Positions 42,641 through 54,117 of a stretch of 64,000 bases of DNA are shown here, piece after piece. The stretch is from Cepaea nemoralis. Lineage: Eukaryota; Mollusca; Gastropoda; Stylommatophora; Helicidae. The notes below the pieces were generated by a model. That model had not been told where the DNA came from and ran no database searches. It saw only the letters and a program-made list of their open reading frames with translations. Location of the stretch: positions 1-64,000 of the forward strand of contig JACEFZ010017671.1 of NCBI GenBank assembly GCA_014155875.1, written 5' to 3'. The stretch's first letter is position 1. Every line of letters begins with the position of its first letter. The translations under genes were made by a program, and so were the position numbers.

Positions 42641-43120
42641 GTCTGGTTCTAGTTCTTCGGTTATCAATACTATTATATCAGTTTTTCTACTCTGAAGACT
42701 GGTTTATTGTTTTTATTTATATTTTGTGGTTGCGATTTTATCCACTGTTTCATGCAGCAGCATTTCAGTTTAGCGACCAAAGCTGCGCCATTAACTTTTT
42801 ATGTGCAGTAGCATTTATACTTGGCATATCTTTCATAAATCTCATTATTATTTCACAGCTTGAATGGAAAACTTTTTCATTAGCATTACATTACGCCCTG
42901 CAACGTTTACAACTAGCATATATTTTATATATCTCATTATTATTTCACTGTATAAGTTGAAATCAGATACTGATACACGCTCCTTGATCAAGACTCTGTT
43001 TTGTGTCTTGATATATAACTATTTGGATGTAAATTATTATAAACAAAAATGTTCTGAGCATAATTTTACACGCAGCCGTCACACATCAGGCAAACGTCCG
43101 CTGGAAATTTCTAGCAGAAA
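42641..43120. other. AT-rich interval, nothing recognised
   Basis: Ends at the CAAAC target duplication of element 2. No supported gene. Confidence 0.4.
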
Positions 43121-43125
43121 CAAAC

Positions 43126-43714
43126 TGTCAACAACTCAACTGACAGGCATCATCGGATACTTCTCCCACACCATACAAGAAAACTTGCAAGTCGTGTGCG
43201 AGGAAAATACATAGTACATTTTATTGCCGTTGGCTCGCTACAAGTATATTACAGTCGCTATTAAACCCACACACAAAGCCACAGAATTACCTATCACTAA
43301 TTGCTAACGCCTATGCTAATATTCTATCTATTTGGTTACACAAAAAACCCCTATCGCTATTCTACAATGTGCACACTACAAGTCCCGTCCCCGGTCTGAC
43401 GTTCTCTCATCCCGTGGTCACACACCACGCGGATCGACCTTGACCTTGGTGCGTGTTACCTCACATGGCACGTTGATCGCAGCCGTGGTATGTTGAGTGG
43501 GCACTCAACTTCTCTGTGGCTACCACGAGGCGTGATACTGTCGTGATCAGAGTGCTAACTCTCTGAACCACGCCTGCGTGTCTCATGAGAGAATGGTTAA
43601 CCATCTCCTATTTCCTCATCTCCCCTGCCCTTCCCTCGGGCACCGGATCACCTCCTGGTCTCCTCGAGGTTGACTGCTCTCCCCGGTGGAGGGGTTGCGT
43701 TCGAGTCTTTGACA
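43126..43714 (-). repeat. 3' LTR of element 2
   Basis: 589 bp, matching 50729-51317 at constant offset 7603. Within it (minus strand) GTGGTTCAGAGAGTTAGCAC resembles a tRNA D-arm/A box, about 43530-43570. Confidence 0.95.
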
Positions 43715-43716
43715 CA

Positions 43717-43730
43717 CACCCTCCCCTCTT
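43717..43730 (-). promoter_or_regulatory. Polypurine tract of element 2
   Basis: On the minus strand AAGAGGGGAGGGTG lies two bases before the 3' LTR, as expected for the plus-strand DNA primer. Confidence 0.75.
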
Positions 43731-46011
43731 GTGTTGCGTCATCAACTTTCACTCATTGGTTGTGACGCAAGGGGTTTCTAAAAAAAATTAGTGTCTCTAA
43801 TTTCTGTCAAAGACTAGATAATTTGGCTTTGGGCTCTCTAATAGACTTCTACTGACTATTGTCACAATGTAGTAATACTTTACTTGGTTACTGGCAATCG
43901 CCACAAACTTGTCTGGTTGGTGTGAACCCTCTTCTCACATGCAATATTATATTGATTAGAGGTATGTCTGAACCGGACCGTTGTCTTATAAGACCTGCCC
44001 TCACATAGTAAATTAACTTACTACCCATACAAAGTTGACTTTCTTAGGGTCAACACATGAATTGCTTCATGTCCCCCATATAATATTTAACAACCATTAC
44101 ACAAGGTGTGTGCAACAGGCTTTACCTACTTCGCTTCCGCGTGTAAAGTTCTATTTCACTGTTAAGTTAGTGTTTCGTTGTCTATTATGTCCCCTGACCC
44201 GAAGTTATCTACCTTTGATCTAAAAAATGTGTATGTAATTTATATGTTTGTTTTTCTGGTTGTTTGCGTGTTTGGATGTAATTAATATTCTAATCTAGCT
44301 TCTAACCTATCTTTCAAACGTTTATGTGTATGTATGTTAGTTTTTAAGTGCCATAATTTGGTTAAATGTGGCCACACACAGGTGTATAACACTAATTCGT
44401 GACCACGTTCCCTTGTTATGAAACTTAAAATACTTTAATCTAAGTTGTAAACTATACTACAGACAACACATTCACACTAGCACATTTTAACCAACGACAA
44501 CCACCATCCAACGCAGACAAAAATCAAAAGTCGCGCTAGGCAGCAGAAAAACCCGCCGACCGATTTCACTCTCTCGTATATTTTCCATTCGCTCTCACTT
44601 TCACACTTCTGTCACACTCCTTTCACCCTTAATTCTGTCACACATCTTTTATTCTCCCGATTATTTAAAAACCTTGGAGTGACACTGTACAGGTTTGGCT
44701 CAGTTTTAGAAAGTTGAGCTCAATGACTGTGCAACAATCGCTGCACGAGTCATGTATTTACCATATATTTACATGGACGAGAAAGGGTTGATGGTTTGTC
44801 CCCTTGGTGTTATCATCCACTATGTTCTACTAAAATAAAACTCTAAATCCTAACATACTAATATTAATTCTATAAATATGTATTTAATGTGTTAACTAAT
44901 TTACTAAATTTTGTCATGTTAATTATATGATATGCTTATATTAATCCTTATGTTTATCTAATCTAAGGGATGTAATCTAACTATTTAAATGGAATTGATG
45001 TGATCTGAGTTATGTACCTTAATGCCATGGATAATGCGAGCACCAATTATGTACTTTTCTAAAACTATTGTAAGTAATGTTTTTAAATGCATAAAGAAAT
45101 TATATGAATGATGTTCTTAATTTAAATGGTGTAAATGATGTATGTCCACTTATCTAATCTTTTTATCCTATTATGATGTAAAATGATGTTAATAGTAACT
45201 GGTAATGTTTGCTAGATGGTATGGTTTCATTAGGATGGAATGAACTGCACTGCACTGAAGCTAAATGAAATGTAACAACATAAGTGGTACTATTCCTATC
45301 AAAACTTTAATTTAGTTTGTAATTACCTATTCTTACGTCTAAATTACTATTCTAATTTAATTTTACGCTAAGTAAGTGGGTTAATTACTGAACTGTCTAA
45401 CCTATTAAAATAAATGAAAACTATTATATCTCCTATTCTACCTCTAATTTATCACCATCTTAAAATGTTATCTTACATATCACAATAAGTTTATATACAT
45501 GGTATTAAGCTACCTCAGGTTAGTTGTTGCCTTCATGTATGTACATTGGTCTTATCGGCATACTATATATACACACTTGGCCTGGGTATCTGAAATACAT
45601 TGCACAGTCATACTCGTGTCCTATCGGTAGTGCACCTGTAGAGTTCGCTGGTGTCGTAGATCCGTATTTTCGTGTTTCAGTATTTTCTGTAATGATGTAC
45701 TGTTTTGACACTGTTTTCTGCGCTTAACACAAATGATACACCGGAATGGAGCTTAGTAGGTAATGAGCTGTCCCAATTCACACGGTGATGTATATGTTTT
45801 TGAAGCACAGTTCTTCACTTGATGTTTACGGACACCTGATAGTTCACTGTTCTTGGTACATGATTAAGTACATAATTTCGATGTATATGTAACATATTTC
45901 ACGTAGAATATTATTATGTACTTATTTAATAACTACTACTCTACACTTCTATGTGGAATTTCAGGTATTTCTACCTCAGATGGTAAAATTAGTGACCACC
46001 TGTATATCCGG
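43731..46011 (-). other. Non-coding 3' interval of element 2
   Basis: About 2.3 kb between the RNase H remnant and the polypurine tract. It is very AT-rich with no domain on either strand. No envelope-like frame was found. It may be a captured sequence or a long 3' UTR. Confidence 0.5.
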
Positions 46012-46922
46012 TCATTTCGATGCACACCACTCTGTATGACCGTGATCGGGGAGTTGTCGGTCTGGACAATGCAGTGAACATCCGCCAGAAATCGATGGAG
46101 CTTTCTCACCGCATAGATGACGCTTAGGGTTTTTCAATTCTGATCTGGAATATCTGGACTCAGCAGGTGTGATCTTAAAGTTCACGTAGCAAATCGGGTG
46201 GAAGATGCCCTCAAAAAATTGGCCTAGTACTGCTGGCATCTGTCCTAGAATAATAAACGAGCCTAGGATTAGGCAAGCGGAGGATTGGAACATTATTAAA
46301 AAGGATTTTCAATTTTGACAATGCCGAAATTAATAATGCATCTTTAACATTTCATTTTACAGATGTTTTTAAAACATTGGAAAATATACTTGTAATTTCC
46401 CTTAAATTTCATATTAGTTTGCTATAGTAATATACTAATCCCAAAAGGCTTCTGACCTGCTGCTTTGTGGTAGGCATGGTCAGTTTCATAATTTTTGTAA
46501 TAATTCTATTGTCGGTCTTAAGTTGACCCCGTGAAATGACATGACCCAAAAAATGAATTTCTTTTAGGCCCAATTCAACTTTGCTCGGTTTGACAGTGAG
46601 ACCGAAGAGTCGCACTCTGTCAAAGACATGTCTTAGTTTCAGTAAGTGTGTTGTCCAGTCATCAGTATGGAAACATATATCATGCGTATTCTGTAAGCTC
46701 ACTAAATGTATGCATCTTGTCGGATTTGCCAGTCCCGCTAACTAGTGTAGTTGCGCTATGTATGTCTGTCGTCTTATTATTAGGTGTGGGTGCACTGTGT
46801 TCGTCTGTCTCTACTCCTGTCTCTCGTCGTGAAAAGTAAAGTTTCAATCTGTTGACATGGAATATCTTTAAGTGTCCGTTTATCGATATTTCATAGTCAA
46901 CATTTGAGATCCTACGTACCAC
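46012..46922 (-). pseudogene. IN C-terminus, RT thumb and RNase H remnants of element 2
   Basis: From 46922 downward, the GPY/F-like end of integrase (YEISINGHLKIFHVNRLKLY) continues the WQGPF motif that sits in the previous frame at about 46930. From 46702, reverse transcriptase resumes just after its catalytic palm (HDICFHTDDWTTHL, GLTVKPSKVELG, IHFLGHVISRG, VRSLLGLVYYYSKLI). From 46293, broken RNase H follows (QFFEGIFHPICYVNFKI, then in another frame AVRKLHRFLADVHCIV and QTDNSPITV). RT fingers and palm are missing. Integrase before RT fixes the Gmr1-type order. Confidence 0.85.
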
Positions 46923-48186
46923 CTTGAATGGTCCTTGCCATTTTGCTTGTCTGGAAGTAACCGACGCATGTTTTGATCTGGTTTACCATCGATTGCTCAA
47001 GCACCCTTGTTTGTGTATTGGTAAATTTGACCCTCCCTCTCACAGGTCTAGAAGCCAGAGTCGAAGGTAGTACTTCAGCTGTAGGATGTCTACCCTTAAA
47101 CTTATGTACTAATTGTTGACAGACATTACAAGAAAATACATTACGACAAAATAATTTTATATCATTCCAAAACTCTGGCCAATGAAAATGAGCCTGGAAT
47201 CTAGGCCTGGTTTTGTCTTTTGCCAGGTGACCAGCAAGCGGTGACTCATGTGCAGGTTTTTGCACAGTTAAGCGGTGTTGTACAGGTTGCACCGTTTGCT
47301 GATTCTCATGGTTCTCAGATGTCAAATATCTAGTAAGAAAGCCATTATTAGGTTTAAGGAACCATGAGGCATTTTTGGTCACTTTAGATCTTTCTTTCAT
47401 TAATTTTAGATAAGGAGACACACAAGGCTCAGCTTTCTGCTGTTCTATAAATTTCTGTCTGTTGGTATCATCTGTGCCAGTTGGAGAAAGCAATAGTAGT
47501 CTCTCATCTTGTAGTGTGTCTTGATGTTTTACAGTGTCTGCTCTAGTAGTTGCATTAGCCGCATTTAATTTATCCCATGCAACTATTTCATCACTAGTAC
47601 AATGTTTCAGTTGGGGTAAGGAACCCAAAATTAAATCAGTACAAGGGTTGTCAAGTATTGCACAAGTAAAGGTACCCGAAAGAAAAGGAGTGTTAATACG
47701 GGCTTTGGCCAAAGGGTAAATTTCAATGTTACCCGAAAAGGTTCGGCATTTAACAGTGTCACCTGTATAATCACTCGGACTAACCAGTTCTTTCCGAAGA
47801 CCAATAAGGGTACTGCCGCTGTCCAGCAAACATTGGCATGGTCGGTCGTTGACCATTGCATTGTGGAACACTAACTTGCCTCTGGAGGCTAATGCTGCAT
47901 TTACACTCTCAGTTGAGCATGGTACTGTATGTCCACATTCTAATTTTCCGTCTGCATGAAATTGGTAACATTGGTCACAATTGTCAAAGCTTAACACATC
48001 GTTCACACAACAGACATCTTCAGACTCTTTGAAAGGTAATACATTTTCAACTTCACACTCAGTCTCACTACCACTATCAGAAGAAGTATCAATCAAAATA
48101 GCATTGTTGGCTTTCATGCGTTGGCGGCCAAGGCACTTATTTGAATAATGGCCATAGCTGGAACAAAAAAAAACATTTGATTGCAC
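46912..48186 (-). pseudogene. Nucleocapsid-protease-integrase N-terminal frame of element 2
   Basis: A 424-codon frame. It opens with a knuckle half (FFCSSYGHYSNKC), then a linker rich in acidic residues. The aspartic protease has LLDSGSTLIGL, with DSG rather than DTG, and LILGSLPQL. The integrase zinc module reads HESPLAGHLAKD, then CNVCQQ. The sequence jumps from HPTAEVLPS to RPVRGRV, deleting all of the catalytic D, D, E core, and ends where WQGPF lies in another frame. The join to gag is +1 at a run of nine T (minus strand) near 48170. Confidence 0.85.
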
Positions 48187-49516
48187 GCCTGTATGCAGAT
48201 CTTTTACTTTGTTGCTTCTTAATCACATTTTCAAGATGCGCCGGATAATTTGGCGATTTGTCACACATAGAATAAGTGTCATGCAAAAGTTGACAGTAAA
48301 TACATTTTGACACTTGCCTATCTTTGTTGTCGTGTTTCTGAAAGGGTTTTCTGTTACTCTGATAGTTTTTTGGTTGGTCTTTCACAAAGAAAACTATTTC
48401 AGAGTCATTTGAAGTCCTAAAAATATCTCTATTAGAAGAAAAATATGCTGAGCCTTTCTTTTCAAACTGCTCGATGTTCTCAATGTCTGACTGTTGCAAA
48501 AATTTAGCAAAAGGAGATGGTATCGTGGATATAACTTTATCCATAGCTATTAAATTTTTTAATCTATCAAAGTCTTTTCCTATGTTAGCTGCTTTAAGCC
48601 ATCTATCTAGTACACTCTGAACATTTGAGACGTAATCAATGAAAGTCTCGCTATGTTTAGGTTTTAAATTTGAGAACTGAACCTGATACCCAGGGGCATC
48701 AAGTAAAAAGTGCTGCATAATCCTATCATGGATGTATTGATAGTTAGATCTAAGCTCAGTTGGTATAGATTCTATCACTTTAAGTGGCTCACCACTCAGA
48801 TTCTTCATATAAATCATAGCCCACATCTCTATTGGAACTTGGTGATATTTAAATTGATACTCTACATTCTCTGTCCAGGCTGATATGGAATCCTCTTTAC
48901 AATATGGTTTGATAATATTTTTGTATTTATTGAACTTATTTTCCTCTTGTTGACTTTTTAATTTAGTGGCAGAGATCTCTGCGTGTGAGTCTACATCCAT
49001 ACCTTTCATCTTCAACTGTGTCTCTGATTCAACTTGTATTTGCTTTTCCTTAACTCTAGCCATTTCATCTATTTCTTTTTGCTTTAGATCTAATTCCCTT
49101 TGTTTAATATCTTTGTCTTGCTCTAACTGCTTTTGCTTTAATTCCTTCTCCTGTTGTAACTGTTGTTGTTTAACTTCTCTATCATGTTCTAACTGTTGTT
49201 GTTTAATTTGTTTGTCATCTTCTAGCTGTTTCTGTTTTGTTATCTCAGCTAGTTGTGCCATCTCCTTCTCCTGTTGTAACTGTTGTTGCTTAATTTCTAA
49301 TTCTTTTTGCTTAATCTGTTTGTCATCTTCTAGCTGCTTTTGTTTTGTTATCTCAGCTAGTTCTGCAATCTCCTTTTGATGTTGTCTATCTCGTGCACGT
49401 TCGTCTCTCTCAGCATCGTTTATTTCTTTAAATCTCTTATCAGCATATTCTTCTAGCTCTTTACCTGTATATTGTAATTGCTTACCAGCTTTTATAAAGT
49501 CCTCTAATGTTGCCAT
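48137..49516 (-). CDS. gag of element 2
   Basis: A 459-codon frame from ATG at 49516. Start MATLEDFIKAGKQLQYTGKE; residues ~45-170 are a long Gln/Lys/Glu coiled coil built from near-repeats (AEITKQKQLEDDKQIKQ occurs twice). The capsid-like region (~200-370) includes FIDYVSNVQSVLDRWLKAAN and LKNLIAMDKVISTIPSPF, SCAN-like as in element 1. A knuckle follows at CIYCQLLHDTYSMC. The frame ends shortly after the T9 run where the second knuckle should be completed, so the last ~12 residues are probably not native. Gag itself looks usable for particle assembly, but that is inference. Confidence 0.85.
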   Translation of the reverse strand: MATLEDFIKAGKQLQYTGKELEEYADKRFKEINDAERDERARDRQHQKEIAELAEITKQKQLEDDKQIKQKELEIKQQQLQQEKEMAQLAEITKQKQLEDDKQIKQQQLEHDREVKQQQLQQEKELKQKQLEQDKDIKQRELDLKQKEIDEMARVKEKQIQVESETQLKMKGMDVDSHAEISATKLKSQQEENKFNKYKNIIKPYCKEDSISAWTENVEYQFKYHQVPIEMWAMIYMKNLSGEPLKVIESIPTELRSNYQYIHDRIMQHFLLDAPGYQVQFSNLKPKHSETFIDYVSNVQSVLDRWLKAANIGKDFDRLKNLIAMDKVISTIPSPFAKFLQQSDIENIEQFEKKGSAYFSSNRDIFRTSNDSEIVFFVKDQPKNYQSNRKPFQKHDNKDRQVSKCIYCQLLHDTYSMCDKSPNYPAHLENVIKKQQSKRSAYRRAIKCFFLFQLWPLFK

Positions 49517-50700
49517 GCTGTTGAGTAATTAGCTTGCGTTGGCTAACACTGCCTTATTTAATCAATTATTTATCTTTGATGTGCTATGTTTGTCACTCGA
49601 TGAGGACTATCAATTGTATTCTCAGTTTATTTGCTGAGAAACCAAAAAAAAAAAAAAATTTCCTGGAAAATCAGAGCACAAAACTCTGCTAGTGTATCAC
49701 AAGCTGAAAAAGAGATGCACTATTAATCACATTGCATGCCAAAATATCAGGTATACTCAACTTAATGTTCCCGAGAATTAGGGAACTGAACTCCGGTAAC
49801 ACAGGTCACCTTGTTTGGTTCTTTGGGATAGACACACGTTTCGTAATCAGGACACTTTATTTGGCATCTCGGCATCCAGACTCAGGTGTTGTTGACTCTG
49901 ATATGCAGAGCAGCAGTAATCTACCTACTGTACGATATGATTTTCCCGACAACTAAGGACAATGACAATGACTTGCCCACGAACAACTAGAATTTGTGTT
50001 AATTAATATTTAATGTCAATGTCCTGTCTTCGTTCTATCCGTATCTGCCTTTCGTCACTAACCTAGTTAATTTATGTAAGTGTTGTGCAGCTCAAGTTTG
50101 ATCTGCTTGGCCAAAAATAGTTCCATCGTGACGGTAAACAAAGAAAAAGTACGATCAAAAATATGAATAATTTCTTTTAAATAAATAAAAATACCATAAT
50201 AATGTTCAAATAAATAAATATATTCATTTACTAACTCAAATAAACACCTAATAAATAATATAAAGTACAGATTCAGGCGAGCAGCAGCTTGACGATTCTG
50301 TAAACACTCGATTGCTGAATGCTAATGACTTAGGAAAACTGCGTGTCAATTCTCCTACGTCAGAGGCTCAGCGCTATTTTTAGCCTGCAAAAATCGATAA
50401 TGTCGGCTGGCTGTGTATCGCTCCGCCATGAATCATCTTTGGTACTTATTCATAAATAAATTGGTAAATACATATATAAATATAAGAAAATAAGAATATT
50501 ACTACTTACAGCTTTGAAGAATACACGATTTCACTAAATAAATATTTCATAAACACAATTACACAATATATTTCGTCACGATAGGCACAATTTTAGCTCG
50601 CAACTTGCACTTGTTTGCACAAATTACCGTCACTGACACAAATTAAACCCTAGTCTAGAGCCGTGGATGAGTGGATTAGCTTGAACTTTCGTTCAAGCTT
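49517..50700 (-). other. Leader and 5' untranslated region of element 2
   Basis: About 1.2 kb between the primer-binding site and gag, AT-rich, without the 32-bp array seen in element 1. No open frame was supported. Confidence 0.5.
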
Positions 50701-50714
50701 CACTTCTGACACCA
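50701..50714 (-). promoter_or_regulatory. Primer-binding site, tRNA-Leu type
   Basis: On the minus strand TGGTGTCAGAAGTG is complementary to the 3' end of tRNA-Leu(CAG) (CACTTCTGACACCA). It lies 14 bases from the LTR edge, a wider gap than usual. Element 1 uses a tRNA-Pro type site instead. Confidence 0.75.
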
Positions 50715-50728
50715 CAATTATCCTTGCC

Positions 50729-51317
50729 TGTCAACAACTCAACTGACAGGCATCATCGGATACTTCTCCCACACCATACAAGAAAACTTGCAAGTCGTGT
50801 GCGAGGAAAATACATAGTACATTTTATTGCCGTTGGCTCGCTACAAGTATATTACAGTCGCTATTAAACCCACACACAAAGCCACAGAATTACCTATCAC
50901 TAATTGCTAACGCCTATGCTAATATTCTATCTATTTGGTTACACAAAAAACCCCTATCGCTATTCTACGATGTGCACACTACAAGTCCCGTCCCCGGTCT
51001 GACGTTCTCTCATCCCGTGGTCACACACCACGCGGATCGACCTTGACCTTGGTGCGTGTTACCTCACATGGCACGTTGATCGCAGCCGTGGTATGTTGAG
51101 TGGGCACTCAACTTCTCTGTGGCTACCACGAGGCGTGATACTGTCGTGATCAGAGTGCTAACTCTCTGAACCACGCCTGCGTGTCTCATGAGAGAATGGT
51201 TAACCATCTCCTATTTCCTCATCTCCCCTGCCCTTCCCTCGGGCACCGGATCACCTCCTGGTCTCCTCGAGGTTGACTGCTCTCCCCGGTGGAGGGGTTG
51301 CGTTCGAGTCTTTGACA
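50729..51317 (-). repeat. 5' LTR of element 2
   Basis: Matches the 43126-43714 LTR with one difference noticed by eye. Termini TGTCAA/TTGACA are perfect inverted hexamers. Confidence 0.95.
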
Positions 51318-51354
51318 CAAACATATCGTGATTTCAGTTGAATAATTGCTTAGG

Positions 51355-51470
51355 TAAAAGTGAAGTGCCTTTTTACGCATATTAAGGCGTATAGGCATAT
51401 GGCGCTATCCCCATATTTTTAATAGACTAATCCACTCTCGCCGAACTCCCTGGGGGAGGGTTTATTGACT
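51355..51470 (+). mobile_element. SINE family B fragment
   Basis: TAAGGCGTATAGGCATATGG with CCCCATATTTTTAATAGAC resembles the 5' part of other B copies (61240-61300). Confidence 0.45.
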
Positions 51471-51474
51471 TTTA

Positions 51475-51690
51475 TGTAATCCGGTATATCCACGTAGCGT
51501 AACGCAGCTGCGCGAGATTCAGTAGCGGATCGCGTCGCGTTGGTTCCTCACGGCTGTATGTGAGCCTGTCGCCCAGAAAGCAATGGTAAACTACTGAGCG
51601 TAATTTTGCCATGACATCAACAGCAGCGGTAAAATGCTGGTTTTGACAGCGATGTACTATAAATAGGATATGCGGAAAAAAAAAAAATTG
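51475..51690 (+). mobile_element. SINE family A copy
   Basis: Body GCAATGGTAAACTACTGAGC, CAACAGCAGCGGTAAAATGC, and tail TTGACAGCGATGTACTATAA then GGATATGCGG with A-run. Confidence 0.8.
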
Positions 51691-51702
51691 GCCCTCGCCC
51701 GC

Positions 51703-51920
51703 TCCGCGTCGAAGGTATTTCGGACGCGATTCGTAATCCCGTATACCCGTGTTCAAAACAAATCTGCGCACGATTTGGCAGCAGACCGCGTTGAATTGGT
51801 TTTGCGTTGGTATCGGTGCCGGTCGTAGGGAAAGCAATTGCAAACTACTGAATGTAAACTTGCCAAGAGATTCCAACGGTAGAAATGCTGGAGTTCACTG
51901 AGATGTCCTATAAAAATTAA
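51703..51920 (+). mobile_element. SINE family A copy (adjacent, same orientation)
   Basis: Head CCCGCTCCGCGTCGAAGG with ACCCGTGTTCAAAACAAATC (B box), body GCAATTGCAAACTACTGAAT, and tail GAGATGTCCTATAAAAATT ending in an A-run. It follows the previous SINE's A-tail directly. Confidence 0.8.
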
Positions 51921-51929
51921 AAAAAAAAA

Positions 51930-52130
51930 AAATTCGTCTCTTGGTGGGTATTGCGGTGAGTATCACGCCGACCGCAATTACTTTCCAAGATATTTCCCGG
52001 TACCAATTTTAGGTTGGGTCGACCCATGAGCCCGGGTCAGTAAAATTTCGAACCCCCACCGATGCGGATCGCACCAGCGACTATTGGGCCGACAGGCGAG
52101 AGTCCAGCCACTACCTTGCTCGGACTCCCG
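51930..52130 (+). mobile_element. SINE family B copy
   Basis: CTTGGTGGGTATTGCGGTGA, ATTTCCCGGTACCAATTTTA and GGTTGGGTCGACCCATGAGC, then TTCGAACCCCCACCG in family order. Confidence 0.7.
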
Positions 52131-52589
52131 ATTGATTACTATTGTTGTCACTGTTGACGATTTTTTTTTTGGGGGGGGGGGGGGGGAGGGGTGGATATAA
52201 ATTTATTCGAAACGATAGAATCACTAATGGAGAACTTAGGGAGAAAACTAGACAGATTCCAGAACATCAAGAGGGGATGAGGAAATGACACTGGCGCTGA
52301 AAAATCTCATAATAGTATAGCTATAAAGTCATGGTCCTTGAACCCACAGGACAAGCGAAATACAGAGAGACCTAACTATACAGATAAGAGAATTAGAGAA
52401 TAACAGTCAACATGGATAGACCATGGACGGGGCGTAGAAGACAGCGAAAGAGAGGACGGCTTGGTGTGAGTTGGTTATGAGACCTCCATCCATTGGGGGA
52501 TACAAGAGATGTGGAAAACACCAGCTACCGCTTTACCTGAGCTCCCTGCTTTATTGTGATCGCACAGGCCAACAAATACTAGACAAAGA
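52131..52589. other. Interval with a T/G homopolymer step only
   Basis: A T9 to G13 tract occurs near 52161-52186. Nothing else supported. Confidence 0.4.
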
Positions 52590-52975
52590 AGGCTGTGTGG
52601 TCTCGAGGTATGGTGCCCGCCTCGAGTACTGGAGGTCCCGGGTTCAAACCCCGGTGAGGGCCGGGATATTTTCAAGTGGACTTCTAGTAACCAAATTTCC
52701 CCTGTACTCAGGGTAGTGAGATCGGACGCCCGTGTGTATTGTTGCGCACGTAAAACATCCCTTGGCAGTTGGAAATCGAAAAAGAGTAGCCTAACGGCGC
52801 TGCCCGATTATCATTTCGAGTTAAAAATCTACCCAAAGTATTTCAGGATTCTGGCCGGTGCTTCGAAGCACCTGCACTGAGGTGAGATTCTCCGGACTCA
52901 GGCTTGAGTTAGGCGTAGAACGGAGCACTTATGGGTTACACCCGTGTGCCGTGATGTTGATCCGTCCACTAAACC
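52590..52975 (+). mobile_element. tRNA-headed SINE, family F (long body)
   Basis: The head has an A-box-like CTGTGTGGTCTCGAGG and a perfect T-arm CCGGGTTCAAACCCCGG with consensus B box at 52640-52650. The acceptor stem does not pair, so it is not a functional tRNA. The ~300-bp body (GACTTCTAGTAACCAAATTT, TACACCCGTGTGCCGTGAT) is unlike the other families. Confidence 0.7.
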
Positions 52976-53399
52976 TAAACTAAAAACTATATACTAGATC
53001 TATGTAGTAGAGCAGTCACCGATTCCTTAAATAGCAGCAAAATGCTTAGCCATATGTTCTACAAGGAACATAGAGCTGATTATTGATGCCGATAACGAAG
53101 GCACAGAGCACATAGTATGCACAGTTCTTGTTGAATGTAAAGACCAAGGCAAATAAAAGAACGCACGAGTCGATAAAAACACTTGGTTGATCATCCGTTC
53201 ATCATCACACGTTGAGCCGTGATTTGTGGTACATGGCCGCTCATGCGTGCTGACCGCTTCCGGTATGTTTTCCTGTCAATGATTTGCTTCATTGCTGACG
53301 TCTCTTATTTCTCGCATTTGTCTGTCTGTCTTCGTATATACACGCGATATGACTACATGCATATTCGCACGTGTATGCTTGTTACTTGTTTAACTACAT
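52976..53399. other. Interval without recognised features
   Basis: Nothing supported. Confidence 0.4.
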
Positions 53400-53755
<356 letters not shown>

Positions 53756-54117
53756 CTCTGTTCTTTTGTGGGCATTGGGTTGGAGTCTGTTGACAAGTAA
53801 CTTCCTAAAACATTTGAAGAAAATATAGGCCTCACTCTACATAGTCCATACTTGTGCTGAATAATAACTTGGGAACCTCCTATTACGCCTCTCGGCATAC
53901 TTGAATTTGGTATACTTGTCTGGTAAACGCCGTTGCTTCGTGAGCTTGGAGAGGGGAAGGAGAGCTCTTTAAGACAGTCTCCGTGGACTTCGGTACTGGG
54001 TCGGGAGAAATGTGCCTACGTCAGTTTCGCGTCCACGACATATGCAAGCCCTTTTCAGGGTTCAACAGTCTGGATGTCAAAGCATCGGACTTATCAGTGA
54101 AAACTCACTCTGCCTCT
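53756..54117. other. Interval without recognised features
   Basis: Unique-looking sequence between two arrays; no gene supported. Confidence 0.4.

Larger units (their letters stand above)
43126..51317 (-). mobile_element. Defective Gmr1-like Ty3/gypsy retrotransposon (element 2), minus strand
   Basis: An 8.2-kb LTR element transcribed leftward, flanked by CAAAC (43121-43125 and 51318-51322). The 589-bp LTRs start TGTCAA and end TTGACA. It has a tRNA-Leu primer-binding site, a gag frame, a DSG protease, an integrase zinc module and GPY/F-like end, reverse transcriptase thumb and RNase H fragments, in that order. The integrase catalytic core and RT fingers/palm are deleted, and frames shift repeatedly. 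I noticed one LTR difference by eye (A versus G near 43369/50972). It cannot encode its own mobilisation. Confidence 0.93.

Noticed and set aside
43731..46011. Possible envelope gene in the 3' part of element 2
   Set aside because: No open frame of useful length, signal peptide or transmembrane pattern was found.
48966..49379. 137-codon plus-strand Ser/Cys/Phe-rich frame
   Set aside because: Antisense shadow of the gag coiled coil of element 2.
52590..52670. Possible tRNA gene
   Set aside because: The T-arm is perfect but the acceptor stem does not pair and a long SINE body follows; treated as a SINE head.
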